This document shows positions 24,709-32,749 of a stretch of 64,000 bases of DNA, in pieces. The translations under genes and the position numbers were made by a program. The notes under the pieces were generated by a model that saw nothing but the letters and a program-made list of their open reading frames with translations, had not been told where the DNA came from and made no database searches. This DNA is from Paracoccus sp. N5 (GTDB taxonomy: Bacteria; Pseudomonadota; Alphaproteobacteria; Rhodobacterales; Rhodobacteraceae), in the NCBI RefSeq assembly GCF_000371965.1, contig NZ_AQUO01000002.1, positions 140,001-204,000 on the forward strand. Direction: 5' to 3'. Every line of letters begins with the position of its first letter. The first letter of the stretch is position 1.

Positions 24709-25746
24709 ATGAAAGCTCTGGTCTATCAAGGTCCTGGTCGCAAGGAATGGGTCGAGAAACCAAGACCCGACATCCAGAAACCCACCGACGTGATCGTGCG
24801 GGTGACGAAAACCACGATCTGCGGCACCGACCTGCATATCCTCAAGGGGGACGTGCCCGCGGTGACCCCGGGGCGCACGCTGGGCCATGAGGGTGTTGGC
24901 ATCGTCGAGGACGTGGGCGAAGCCGTCGCCAATTTCAAACCCGGCGATGCGGTGCTGATTTCCTGTGTCACCTCCTGCGGGCGCTGCGCCAATTGCAAGC
25001 GCCAGCTTTACGCGCATTGCGCCGATGGCGGCTGGATCCTTGGACACAGGATCGACGGCACCCAGGCCGAATACGTCCGCATCCCGCATGGCGACAATTC
25101 GCTTTATCCGATTCCCGAAGGGGTGGATGAAGAGGCGCTGGTGATGCTGTCCGACATCATGCCCACCGGCATGGAGATCGGCGTTCAGGCCGGTCGGGTG
25201 AAGCCGGGCGATACCATTGCCATCGTCGGCGCCGGTCCTGTCGGCATGTCGGTGCTGCTGACCGCGCAATTCTACGCGCCGGAACGCATCATCATGATCG
25301 ACATGGACCCGGCGCGGCTGGAGCTGGCGCTGCAATTCGGTGCGACCGACGTGATCCGGGTCGGCGACGGCGATGCGGTCGCCAGCGTGATGGAGCTGAC
25401 CGGCGGGCAGGGTGTCGATGTCGCGATCGAGGCGGTGGGTATCCCGGCAACCTTCGACATCTGCCAGAAGATCGTCTCGGCCGGGGGCAATATCGCCAAT
25501 GTCGGCGTGCACGGCAAACCCGTGCAGCTTCACATCGAGGAGCTGTGGATCAAGAACATCAACATCGCCATGGGTCTGGTCTGCACCAATACCACGCCGA
25601 TGCTGCTGAAGACGCTCCGGTCGGGGCGGGTGGATCCCGGCAAGCTGGTGACGCACCGCTTCAAGCTGGACGAGATCCTGCAGGCCTATGACGTCTTCGC
25701 CAATGCCGCGCGCGAAAAGGCCATGAAGGTCATCCTCAGCGCCTGA
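24709..25746 (+). CDS. zinc-dependent alcohol dehydrogenase, probable 2-propanol dehydrogenase
   Basis: 345 residues from the ATG at 24709 (AGGAG 8-9 bases upstream; longer frame rejected). Medium-chain dehydrogenase: catalytic Zn ligands in TICGTDLH and GHEGVG, structural zinc lobe CGRCANCKRQLYAHC, and Rossmann motif VGAGPVGMSV with IDMD at the end of beta-2, indicating NAD rather than NADP. It is next to acxABC and shares the upstream inverted repeat, so oxidation of 2-propanol to acetone is the natural role. This is inferred from context; other secondary alcohols are possible. Confidence 0.85.
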   Translation: MKALVYQGPGRKEWVEKPRPDIQKPTDVIVRVTKTTICGTDLHILKGDVPAVTPGRTLGHEGVGIVEDVGEAVANFKPGDAVLISCVTSCGRCANCKRQLYAHCADGGWILGHRIDGTQAEYVRIPHGDNSLYPIPEGVDEEALVMLSDIMPTGMEIGVQAGRVKPGDTIAIVGAGPVGMSVLLTAQFYAPERIIMIDMDPARLELALQFGATDVIRVGDGDAVASVMELTGGQGVDVAIEAVGIPATFDICQKIVSAGGNIANVGVHGKPVQLHIEELWIKNINIAMGLVCTNTTPMLLKTLRSGRVDPGKLVTHRFKLDEILQAYDVFANAAREKAMKVILSA

Positions 25747-25819
25747 GCGCGTTCATGGGCGACATGGGGCGCGGAACGCCCTGATTCAGGCGATGTCGTC
25801 CGGCATCAGGTTCGTGCCA

Positions 25820-25846
25820 AGCTGGTCTCCCTTGCAGAGACCAGCT
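25820..25846. terminator. bidirectional hairpin between convergent genes
   Basis: AGCTGGTCTC (25820-25829), a 7-base loop, GAGACCAGCT (25837-25846): perfect 10-bp arms in the gap between the alcohol dehydrogenase (plus) and the acyl-CoA synthetase (minus) stops. Confidence 0.7.
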
Positions 25847-25872
25847 CGGATCACGCTCAGCGCCAGAACGGC

Positions 25873-27528
25873 CTAGGCGATCGCCGAGTTGCGGACCGGG
25901 CGCGTCCAGATCTCCTCGGCGAGCGCGCCGGCCCGGATCATGTCGGTCAGCACGTTCTTCTGGATCTTGCCGGTCGCGGTCATCGGATAGCTCTCGACGA
26001 TGAACCATTTCTCCGGTGTCTTCTGCGGAGACAGGTTCTTGCGGCAATAGGCATAAAGGTCTTCCACGGCCGGGCGGTCGTCGACGGATTTGGGCAGCAC
26101 CACGGCGGCCACGATCTCTCCCCAGGTTTCGTCGGGCAGGCCCAGAACCGCGACCTGCTGAACTTGGGGATGGTCAAAGATGACCTCCTCGATCTCCTTC
26201 GGATACAGGTTCATGCCGCCGCGGATGATCATCTCCTTGAGGCGGCCCGCGATGCGCAGATAGCCGTTCTCGTCCATCGTGCACAGGTCGCCGGTGCGCA
26301 GCCACCCATCTTTGGTCAGAGCCGCTGCCGTCGCCTCGGGCTGCCCGTAATATCCCTTCATGGTGCCGAAACCGCGCATCCACAGCTCTCCGACCGTGCC
26401 GACCGGAACCGTTTCCAGCGTTTCGAGGTCGACGATCCTGACCTCTACATGCGGGACCGGGCGGCCGATGGTCTCGCATTGAAGCTCGACCGGGTCGGTC
26501 GTCAGCGTTTCGATGAACGGGCCATTGCTTTCGGTCTGGCCGAACATGATGGCGAAATCGGCATCGAATTCCCTTTTCGCGCGATGCACCAGCGCCGCCG
26601 GAACCGCCGCTGCACCGGACAGAATCGAGCGGAAGCTGCTGACGTCCCGCGTCTTCATGTCGGGATGATTCAGCAAGGCCACGATCATGGTCGGCACGAT
26701 CAGCGAACAGTTCACCCGTTCGGCCTCGATCAGTTCGAGGAACAGGCCGGGGTCGAACTGCTGCATCAGCACGAAGGTGCCGTGGCGGCTGAACGTGCCG
26801 ATGGCGGACACGATGCCGCCGCCGATGTGGAACATCGGCATCGAGTTGATCCACACCCCGCCCACGGGGAAATCGGCGCGCTCGACGATCAGCCGAGCCG
26901 AGTTGATGACGCCGCGGTGATGCAGGCAGGCCCCCTTGGGAAAGCCGGTGGTCCCGGAGGTATACTGGATCTGCATCATGTCGCCGGGGTCCAGCCGGGG
27001 CAGCTCGCGCTCGGGCCTGCCTTCGGATTTGAGCTGCTCCAGATCGGTTATGCAGATGGCATGGACCAGATCCGGGATCTTGGTCTGCACCGCCTCGACT
27101 ATCGGGCGCAGATCCTTGCCGCGCGAGGTTTCCGCGAAGACGATGCCCTTGGCCTCGGCATTGCGCAGGATGAATTCCAACTCGCGTTCGGTATAGGCGG
27201 GATTGATCGGAACGATGATCAGCCCGGCCATGCAGATCGCGTGCTGGAAGATCACCCATTCCGGCGTCTCGGGGGCGATGATGGCCACCTTGTCGCCCGG
27301 GACAAAGCGTTCCAGCAGCCCGCGCGCAACCGCGGTCGCCTCGTCGACCAGTTGCCGGTATGTCCAGCGCCGCCGACGGGCCGGGTCCGCGATTCCTTCG
27401 ACCAGCGCGATGCGGTCCGGATGGTCCTTGGCGTTCCATTGCATCAGTTCGGGAACGGACATATCCCACAGCGGCTCTCCCGGCTCGGCCGGAAAATAGG
27501 ACATGGTGAACTTCTGGGTCTGGGGCAT
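25873..27528 (-). CDS. AMP-forming acyl-CoA synthetase
   Basis: 551 residues from the ATG at 27528, preceded by AGGGAGGAAA; the ATG at 27549 lies upstream of that site. Family motifs: YTSGTTGFPKGACLHHRG (P-loop), IMFGQTESNGP, DGWLRTGDLCTMDENGYLRI and IIRGGMNLYPKEIEEVIFDH, and the catalytic Lys in TATGKIQKNVL. It resembles medium-chain fatty acid/FadD3-like ligases. It could activate acetoacetate from acetone carboxylation or the substrate of the neighbouring dehydratase. It is last in a minus-strand series with the SDR and the dehydratase subunits, 110 bases after the SDR, so the second role is also plausible. Confidence 0.87.
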   Translation of the reverse strand: MPQTQKFTMSYFPAEPGEPLWDMSVPELMQWNAKDHPDRIALVEGIADPARRRRWTYRQLVDEATAVARGLLERFVPGDKVAIIAPETPEWVIFQHAICMAGLIIVPINPAYTERELEFILRNAEAKGIVFAETSRGKDLRPIVEAVQTKIPDLVHAICITDLEQLKSEGRPERELPRLDPGDMMQIQYTSGTTGFPKGACLHHRGVINSARLIVERADFPVGGVWINSMPMFHIGGGIVSAIGTFSRHGTFVLMQQFDPGLFLELIEAERVNCSLIVPTMIVALLNHPDMKTRDVSSFRSILSGAAAVPAALVHRAKREFDADFAIMFGQTESNGPFIETLTTDPVELQCETIGRPVPHVEVRIVDLETLETVPVGTVGELWMRGFGTMKGYYGQPEATAAALTKDGWLRTGDLCTMDENGYLRIAGRLKEMIIRGGMNLYPKEIEEVIFDHPQVQQVAVLGLPDETWGEIVAAVVLPKSVDDRPAVEDLYAYCRKNLSPQKTPEKWFIVESYPMTATGKIQKNVLTDMIRAGALAEEIWTRPVRNSAIA

Positions 27529-27638
27529 TTCCGGTTTCCTCCCTTGCATTCCGCCGACTCCTCAACCGGGGTGGAATGCTCGTGTCTCGTTATTGTCACG
27601 GGGGACAGGGCGGCGTTGCCGCCCTGTCGCGCGGGCGT

Positions 27639-28463
27639 TCATGCCGCCGAGATGCCGCCGTTGCAGCTGATGGCCTGGCCGCTGATCTTGGCGGCCTGCG
27701 GGCTGGCCAGAAAGACGATCAGCGCCGCCATGTCGGCGGGGTTGACCACGCCCAGCTGCGCCATCTTGATCGCCTTGCCGAACAGCTTGCTGGAGAATTC
27801 GGCCGACATGACATGCTGGTAGGTCGCCGTTCCCTCGATGATCGAGGGGGTGACGATATTGACCCGGATGCCGTGGCGCTTGGCCTCCATGGCCATGGTG
27901 CGGCTGAACATGATGATCCCGGCCATGGCCGCGCCGATCACCGCCTCGCCCGGGGTGGTCAGCTTGCCGGCGTCCGAGGCGATGTTGACGATTGCGCCGC
28001 CGCCCTTTTCCGCCATCCACGGCAGCACGATGCGGCTGGTCAGCAGGGGCGCCATCATCTGCTCAAGGATGATGTTCTGCATTTGCTCGACCGGGATGTT
28101 GTGCAGCAGGGTCGGCCCGTAAGGACCGACGGTCGAGTTGATCAGAATGTCGACGGAGCCGAATGCCGCCCGGGCCGCTTCGCAGACGCGGACCGCATCC
28201 GCGGTCTTGTTGCAATCGCCCTGCAGGAACTCTACCGCGACGCCCGGCTTGCGGGCCAGAATGCTGTCCCGTGCGGCCTGGCCACGCTCCTGGTTGCGGC
28301 CGACGATCGCGATGCGGGGCACACCGGCCTCGGCCAGCTGGCAGGCCGTTTCCAGCCCGACGCCCGATGTGCCGCCGGTTATCAGCGCGCTGGCCTTGTC
28401 AAAAGTGATAGGCATACGCTTGATCGCCTCGGTCATGTCCTGTGTCCTCTCGACTTCGCTCAT
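27639..28463 (-). CDS. SDR-family protein lacking the catalytic Tyr and Lys
   Basis: 274 residues from the ATG at 28463; an ATG at 28436 (MTEAIKRMP) preceded by GAGAGGACACAGG may be the true start, giving 265 residues. The Rossmann motif ALITGGTSGVGLETACQLAE and IVNIASDAGKL (with the Ser) are present, but the YxxxK pair is missing: the segment that normally reads YSxxKxG is VIGAAMAG here. Overall closest to the BadH-like (2-hydroxycyclohexanecarboxyl-CoA dehydrogenase) or FabG-like SDRs. Downstream of the dehydratase genes on the same strand. It may use another mechanism or have become non-catalytic. Confidence 0.8.
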   Translation of the reverse strand: MSEVERTQDMTEAIKRMPITFDKASALITGGTSGVGLETACQLAEAGVPRIAIVGRNQERGQAARDSILARKPGVAVEFLQGDCNKTADAVRVCEAARAAFGSVDILINSTVGPYGPTLLHNIPVEQMQNIILEQMMAPLLTSRIVLPWMAEKGGGAIVNIASDAGKLTTPGEAVIGAAMAGIIMFSRTMAMEAKRHGIRVNIVTPSIIEGTATYQHVMSAEFSSKLFGKAIKMAQLGVVNPADMAALIVFLASPQAAKISGQAISCNGGISAA

Positions 28464-28489
28464 ATGGTTGTTCCCAACAATACCATATG
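28461..28489. promoter_or_regulatory. imperfect palindrome overlapping the SDR start
   Basis: CATATGGT (28461-28468) and ACCATATG (28482-28489) are perfect inverted arms, with inner TGTT (28469-28472) and AACA (28476-28479) arms around CCC. It overlaps the upstream candidate ATG at 28463. It is a likely repressor site and argues for the downstream start at 28436. Confidence 0.5.
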
Positions 28490-28498
28490 CAAGCGTAT
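28485..28498 (-). promoter_or_regulatory. MarR-regulon-like motif upstream of the SDR
   Basis: On the minus strand ATACGCTTGCATAT, the best match to the motif repeated near the MarR gene and its neighbours at 52-62 kb. It overlaps the larger palindrome just above. Confidence 0.45.
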
Positions 28499-28553
28499 TT
28501 TGTTATGGAGAAAAAACCCGTCCCGCTGTCGGGACGGGTCCGACCCGATCTGC

Positions 28554-29921
28554 TCAGGCAGCGCGGGCCTTTGCGTCCAGCGCCTCCACCATGGCTTCAA
28601 GCCGGGTGTTCAGCAATTCGTCCTTGTAGAAGGATTCATCGGCCACGTCGCCCTCGAAGAACAGCGTCTGGCGGCCGTGGCGCTTGGCGCTGTCGGCGAT
28701 CAGGAACTGCGAATTGGTCATGCCCCGGCAGGTCCGGGCGGCGTGCATGACCATGCCGTCGATCTTGAACTTGTCGCAGATCCGCTCGATCTCGCCGATC
28801 ATGATCGGGGCGCCGTGGTTGTTGGGGCAGATCAGATAGTTCTGTGCCATGCCCAGGACCGGATCCTTCAGATCGACCAGCTCCGGCTCTTGCCAGAAGG
28901 ACATATGCGTGTAGCGCCCGGCGACGACGCAGGCATTGACGGCGGCGAACTTGTCGGCAAGCCAGCCGACCTTGTTCCAGTTCATCATGCCATCGAAGAA
29001 CAGCCGGTATTTCTCGTCCTTGACCGCGCCCTCGCCGCGGGCGATCCGTTCCTTGCACTCGGCCAGGACGCCCTCGAAATAGGTGACGATGTTCTGGTCG
29101 CCGGGCAGGAAGTTGACCGGCGCGATCGACACGATCCAGTCGAAGAAGGATGCGGGCGAGGGCTGGGCAGTGCAAAGCTCCATCGCCTCGAGCCGCAGCT
29201 GCGCCGCCTTCTTGACATAGCCCATGACCTCGGACAGGCGGTCGAAGTCGAACTTGCGGCCGGTATGTTCCTCCATGAACCTGGTCATGGCGATAAGCTG
29301 GTCGGCCACATAGCGCGACCGCTCGTTCCATTCCTCGCCGCGCAGATAGCCGGCATCGGGACGTCCGCCCCACAGCAGCGGGATCGAGATCGTCATCATC
29401 GGCACCTTCTTGCCGAACAGCCGATAGGTGATGTCGTCCCATTGCTGCCCCGAGGAGCAATAGGGATAGGCGTTGATGATCATGTCCGGCGGCGGCAGCT
29501 TCAGCAGCGTCTCGATGCGCGGATCGTCCGGCGCCAGGTCCGAAGTGCCGGCCTTGATCTTGTCCAGCTCGATCAGCAACTGGCCGATATGGGTCCGGGC
29601 ATAGGAGCAAAGCTCGCGGTCATAGCCCTTCTGGTCGCCGCGCGCCTGCGCCGTGACTTCGCGATGCTTGGCCGACAGCATGGCCGACCAGGCTTCGCCA
29701 TGGACCCAGGCGACGTCATGGGCGTGAAAAAAGGGCGGGATATAGGTGCCGTTATACCAGACGATCTTCTTGCCCTGTTCCTTGGCGGCAAAAAGATTCT
29801 CCCAGTAATCATTCACCAGCTTGCCACCAAAGCGGGTGCTCTTCAGCCGGTTCGCCCGTTCGCCGTTGCCGAAGACCGGGCTGGCCTTGGGATGTTCCTG
29901 CGTTTCTGCGACTCTCTGCAT
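28554..29921 (-). CDS. 2-hydroxyacyl-CoA dehydratase / benzoyl-CoA reductase family, subunit B (BcrB/HgdA-like)
   Basis: 455 residues, near the length of BcrB (about 438). It is an iron-sulphur subunit of an enzyme that performs ATP-driven one-electron reduction of an acyl-CoA thioester. Family blocks: KIVWYNGTYIPPFFHAHDVA and WVHGEAWSAML at the N-terminus. Candidate [4Fe-4S] cysteines are in ELCSYARTHIGQ, NAYPYCSSGQQW and HAARTCRGMTNSQ; another Cys is in NYLICPNNHG. It follows the partner subunit by 28 bases with its own GGAGGAAG site. The activator is encoded at 38942-39895. The substrate cannot be told. Confidence 0.88.
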   Translation of the reverse strand: MQRVAETQEHPKASPVFGNGERANRLKSTRFGGKLVNDYWENLFAAKEQGKKIVWYNGTYIPPFFHAHDVAWVHGEAWSAMLSAKHREVTAQARGDQKGYDRELCSYARTHIGQLLIELDKIKAGTSDLAPDDPRIETLLKLPPPDMIINAYPYCSSGQQWDDITYRLFGKKVPMMTISIPLLWGGRPDAGYLRGEEWNERSRYVADQLIAMTRFMEEHTGRKFDFDRLSEVMGYVKKAAQLRLEAMELCTAQPSPASFFDWIVSIAPVNFLPGDQNIVTYFEGVLAECKERIARGEGAVKDEKYRLFFDGMMNWNKVGWLADKFAAVNACVVAGRYTHMSFWQEPELVDLKDPVLGMAQNYLICPNNHGAPIMIGEIERICDKFKIDGMVMHAARTCRGMTNSQFLIADSAKRHGRQTLFFEGDVADESFYKDELLNTRLEAMVEALDAKARAA

Positions 29922-29949
29922 CCTTGCTTCCTCCGGTTGGTCTGCCGCT

Positions 29950-31098
29950 TCACGCGGCCAATCTGCGTTTCGCGATCTCGATGAAGGTTTCGACGCGCGT
30001 CTTCAGCGCCTCCATCGGCATTTCCTCATGCTCGGTCTCGACCAGCAGATGGGGAATGCCGTGCCGGTCGAAGGCGTCCTTGATCTCGGGATAGAAATAC
30101 ATATGCGGCTCGCAGAACTTGGCCATCAGCACGATCAGCCCCTGGGCCCCCGAGGCGGCGACGCTGCGCAGCAGGTAGTCTTCCCAGTCCAGTCCCTTCA
30201 CCGCGCGGGTCGGGCAGGGAACCTTGGTCGAGCGCAGCAGATACCAGTCCGCCAGCGCCTCGACCGGATCGCCGGTTTCCGCGACATCCCAGAACACGAA
30301 GCGGAAGCCGTGATAGAGATCGTCGTCCACCACCACGCCGCCGCATTCCTCGACCAGATCCAGCACGGCCAGCTTGGGCGCGTGGCACAGGTGCCCCGAC
30401 AGGAACACCCGCACGGCATTGGCCGGCGGCGGGCGCCGTTCGAGCCCGGCGACCAGCTTCTCCAGCAGGCGGGTATGCTGCTCGCGGTCCATCACCATCG
30501 AGGATTTCACCACGTCCTGCATCTGCCGGCCGGTCAGGGCGATCTTGCCGGCCCGCCGCAGGTCGTAAAGCTCGCGGATCAGCGCGCGGTTGCGGTTGAA
30601 CAGGCGGATCGAGGCCTGCACCTGCTCGGCGGCGATAGGCTGCCCGATCAGGGCCTCGAGCTCTTTCCACAGTTGCGAAAAGGTGCGGGTCGTCTCGGCC
30701 TTGGCCCATTCCGCGTCGAGGATCGAGCACAGCTGGTTGAACAGAATCGGCATCTTGGGCAGGCTGGCCCGGATCACGTCCGCCGTGCCCAGCAATTGCA
30801 CGCAATGATCGCCGAACAGGATCGCGTCCAGCACCTCGAACTCGCCACGCAACGCCTGGTCGATGATCGAGCGGTTGTAGCCGCAGTAAAAGTTGAACAC
30901 CTGCGCCTGGCCGACCGTGACCGGCTCGTCATCCTCTTGCAGGATCATCGGTAAGGCGCCGGCCGCATGGGCCAGCTCGCCCGGGAAATGCATGGGGAAC
31001 AGGCCGATCACGCGGCCCTGCGTCTCGTTCTTCCACTGACGCGCATAACCCAGGGGGTCGGCCGCCACGGCGGCCATTGTTGCCAGGATCTCGTCCAT
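29950..31098 (-). CDS. 2-hydroxyacyl-CoA dehydratase / benzoyl-CoA reductase family, subunit C (BcrC/HgdB-like)
   Basis: 382 residues, matching BcrC (about 386). Family blocks: GLFPMHFPGELAHAAGALPM, FNFYCGYNRSIIDQALRGEF, DAILFGDHCVQLLGTADVIR, and near the C-terminus MAKFCEPHMYFYPEIKDAFD followed by RHGIPHLLVETEHE. The Cys in YCGYN, GDHC and KFCEPH are the likely [4Fe-4S] ligands. First gene of the minus-strand operon; GGAGGAGGAAG lies just before the ATG. Divergent from an acyl-CoA dehydrogenase-transporter operon, with TetR-type operators between. Benzoyl-CoA reductases of this class use four different subunits, whereas here only two plus one activator are seen, as in hydroxyacyl-CoA dehydratases. 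Confidence 0.88.
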   Translation of the reverse strand: MDEILATMAAVAADPLGYARQWKNETQGRVIGLFPMHFPGELAHAAGALPMILQEDDEPVTVGQAQVFNFYCGYNRSIIDQALRGEFEVLDAILFGDHCVQLLGTADVIRASLPKMPILFNQLCSILDAEWAKAETTRTFSQLWKELEALIGQPIAAEQVQASIRLFNRNRALIRELYDLRRAGKIALTGRQMQDVVKSSMVMDREQHTRLLEKLVAGLERRPPPANAVRVFLSGHLCHAPKLAVLDLVEECGGVVVDDDLYHGFRFVFWDVAETGDPVEALADWYLLRSTKVPCPTRAVKGLDWEDYLLRSVAASGAQGLIVLMAKFCEPHMYFYPEIKDAFDRHGIPHLLVETEHEEMPMEALKTRVETFIEIAKRRLAA

Positions 31099-31152
31099 CG
31101 CTTCCTCCTCCTCGCGCCTGCCGATGGGTGGGCGGGGCTACGATTCGCATAG

Positions 31153-31169
31153 TTGAGTGTAACTTACCT
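31153..31169. promoter_or_regulatory. degenerate TetR-type operator
   Basis: About 14 of 17 positions match the site at 39927-39943; the right half, GTAACTTACC, is intact. It lies 55 bases upstream of the dehydratase subunit start. Confidence 0.45.
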
Positions 31170-31294
31170 ATCTCCATCCGGCAATCGAAAGTAGGAAGCA
31201 AGATTACTATTGCCAATTATGCGGTATTTTGTTTAGATTCATGCAGGGAATCAATCGAGTTTTCCGGGAGCACCCATGATCCATGCGGGGATTT

Positions 31295-31311
31295 GGTAAG
31301 TGAAAGTTACC
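31295..31311. promoter_or_regulatory. TetR-type operator GGTAAGTGAAAGTTACC
   Basis: 17-bp site with GGTAA/TTACC arms, the same architecture as 39927-39943. It lies 195 bases upstream of the acyl-CoA dehydrogenase start. Confidence 0.6.
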
Positions 31312-31505
31312 TTTATCGTCTCAGCAGGCTGCGGTTGGACCCCGAGAGCTCGGACCTCGCGAATCGGAGGAGATCATCGCTGGACGGCGTCGCCGCGCGC
31401 CTTTGCGGACGGGAGCGAAGCGGGCAAGGCGGGATAGACGGCGGACGGAACGGCACTTCGTCCCAGCGGACGGCGCGGGCGCAAGTGCAAGGAGGAGGAA
31501 TATCG

Positions 31506-32651
31506 TTGGAGTTTTCCTATACCGAGGATCAGGCGAGCATCGCGTCTGCCCTGGAAGGGTTCGCGGCCAATGCTTTGCTGTCCGGCTACATGGCGCGGGA
31601 CCGCGAGGGCGGGTTTCCCCAGGCGGCCTGGCAACAGATGGGCGAAATGGGCCTGTTCGGCCTGCGCATCCCGCAGGAATATGGCGGGCAGGGGTTGGAC
31701 TGCGTTACTGCCGGCATCGCCATCGAGGCGATCGCGCGCGGTGATTTCAACCTGTGCTACGGCATTCTGAACAGCGCCTTCGTCGGCGACCTGATGTCGC
31801 GCAATGCGAGCCGGGAACTCTGCGAGGCATGGCTGCCGCGCCTTGCGTCCGGCGCGGCGCGCATCAGCGTCTGCCTGACCGAGCCGCATTGCGGCTCGGA
31901 TGCGGCGGCGATCCGCACCCGCGCCAAGCGGGACGGCGATCATTTCGTGCTGAGCGGAGAAAAGGCCTCGGTCACGCTGGTCATGGCGGCCCATGCGGGG
32001 ATCGTTTTCGCCCGCACCGACCCCGAAGCGGGCGCGCGCGGCGTGTCGGCCTTTCTCGTGCCCTTCGACGATCCGGGCGTGACGCGCCATCCCTATGCCG
32101 ACATGGGCTCGAAATGCATTCAGCGCGGCTCGCTGTTCCTGAATGACGTGCGGGTGCCCGAGACCAATCTGATCGGCACACTCAACGGCGCCTTCGGATC
32201 GGCGATGCAGACTTTCGAATACACGCGCGCCCTGATCGGGCTGATGTGCGTGGGTGCCGCGGCGCAGACCCTGGACGAAACCATCGCCTATACGCGCGAG
32301 CGGACCGCCTTCGGGCAGCCGGTCTCGCGCAATCAAGGGGTGGCCTTTCCGGTGGCCGAGGCTTGGTCGCGGCTTCAGATGGCCCGCTGGCACTGCCTGC
32401 GGACGCTGTGGCTGCGGGACCGGGAGCAGCCGCACAATGCCGAGGCGGCGGTCTGCAAGGGCGTCGTCCCCGACATCTGCGTCGACGTGATCCGCAACTG
32501 CCTGGTCCTGCATGGCCATTACGGCTATACGCAGGACCTGCCGATCGAGCAGCGGCTGCGGGATGTCTGCGGCCAGTTGATCGCGGACGGCACCCCGCAG
32601 ATCCAGAAAATCATCATCGCCCGACATCTTTACGGGCGGGAGTTCGTCTGA
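31506..32651 (+). CDS. acyl-CoA dehydrogenase (AliB/cyclohexanecarboxyl-CoA dehydrogenase-like)
   Basis: 381 residues from a TTG start at 31506, chosen because a strong GGAGGAGG lies 7 bases upstream and because LEFSYTEDQ matches ACAD N-termini. FAD-binding signatures: ISVCLTEPHCGSDAAAIRTR, LSGEKASVTLVM and the C-terminal LHGHYGYTQDLPIEQRLRDV followed by IADGTPQIQKIIIARHLYG. The usual Glu of YEGT is absent; the motif ARGDFNL may supply an Asp base, as reported for cyclohexanecarboxyl-CoA type enzymes (inference). First gene of the transporter operon, so it probably acts on the imported compound after CoA activation. Confidence 0.86.
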   Translation: MEFSYTEDQASIASALEGFAANALLSGYMARDREGGFPQAAWQQMGEMGLFGLRIPQEYGGQGLDCVTAGIAIEAIARGDFNLCYGILNSAFVGDLMSRNASRELCEAWLPRLASGAARISVCLTEPHCGSDAAAIRTRAKRDGDHFVLSGEKASVTLVMAAHAGIVFARTDPEAGARGVSAFLVPFDDPGVTRHPYADMGSKCIQRGSLFLNDVRVPETNLIGTLNGAFGSAMQTFEYTRALIGLMCVGAAAQTLDETIAYTRERTAFGQPVSRNQGVAFPVAEAWSRLQMARWHCLRTLWLRDREQPHNAEAAVCKGVVPDICVDVIRNCLVLHGHYGYTQDLPIEQRLRDVCGQLIADGTPQIQKIIIARHLYGREFV

Positions 32652-32749
32652 GCGGCAGCGTCGCGCAGACGGAAGAAGACGATGGGCGGAAAAATAATGT
32701 GGGCGTCCGTCGGAGTTGTTTGCAATCGTCAATGGGAGGTTGACGGACC

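Larger units (their letters stand above)
31099..31505. promoter_or_regulatory. divergent control region with TetR-type operators
   Basis: 407 bases with no supported gene, between the dehydratase operon (minus) and the acyl-CoA dehydrogenase operon (plus). It is markedly AT-richer than its surroundings at 31140-31320. It holds one perfect-armed palindrome (31295-31311) and a degenerate copy (31153-31169). The 31320-31490 part is GC-rich and open on the plus strand, but without a start or a protein family. Confidence 0.6.

Noticed and set aside
26862..26876. A further parS site
   Set aside because: Only one arm (GGGGAA) is present; the other half is GCCCAC, so it is not the palindrome.
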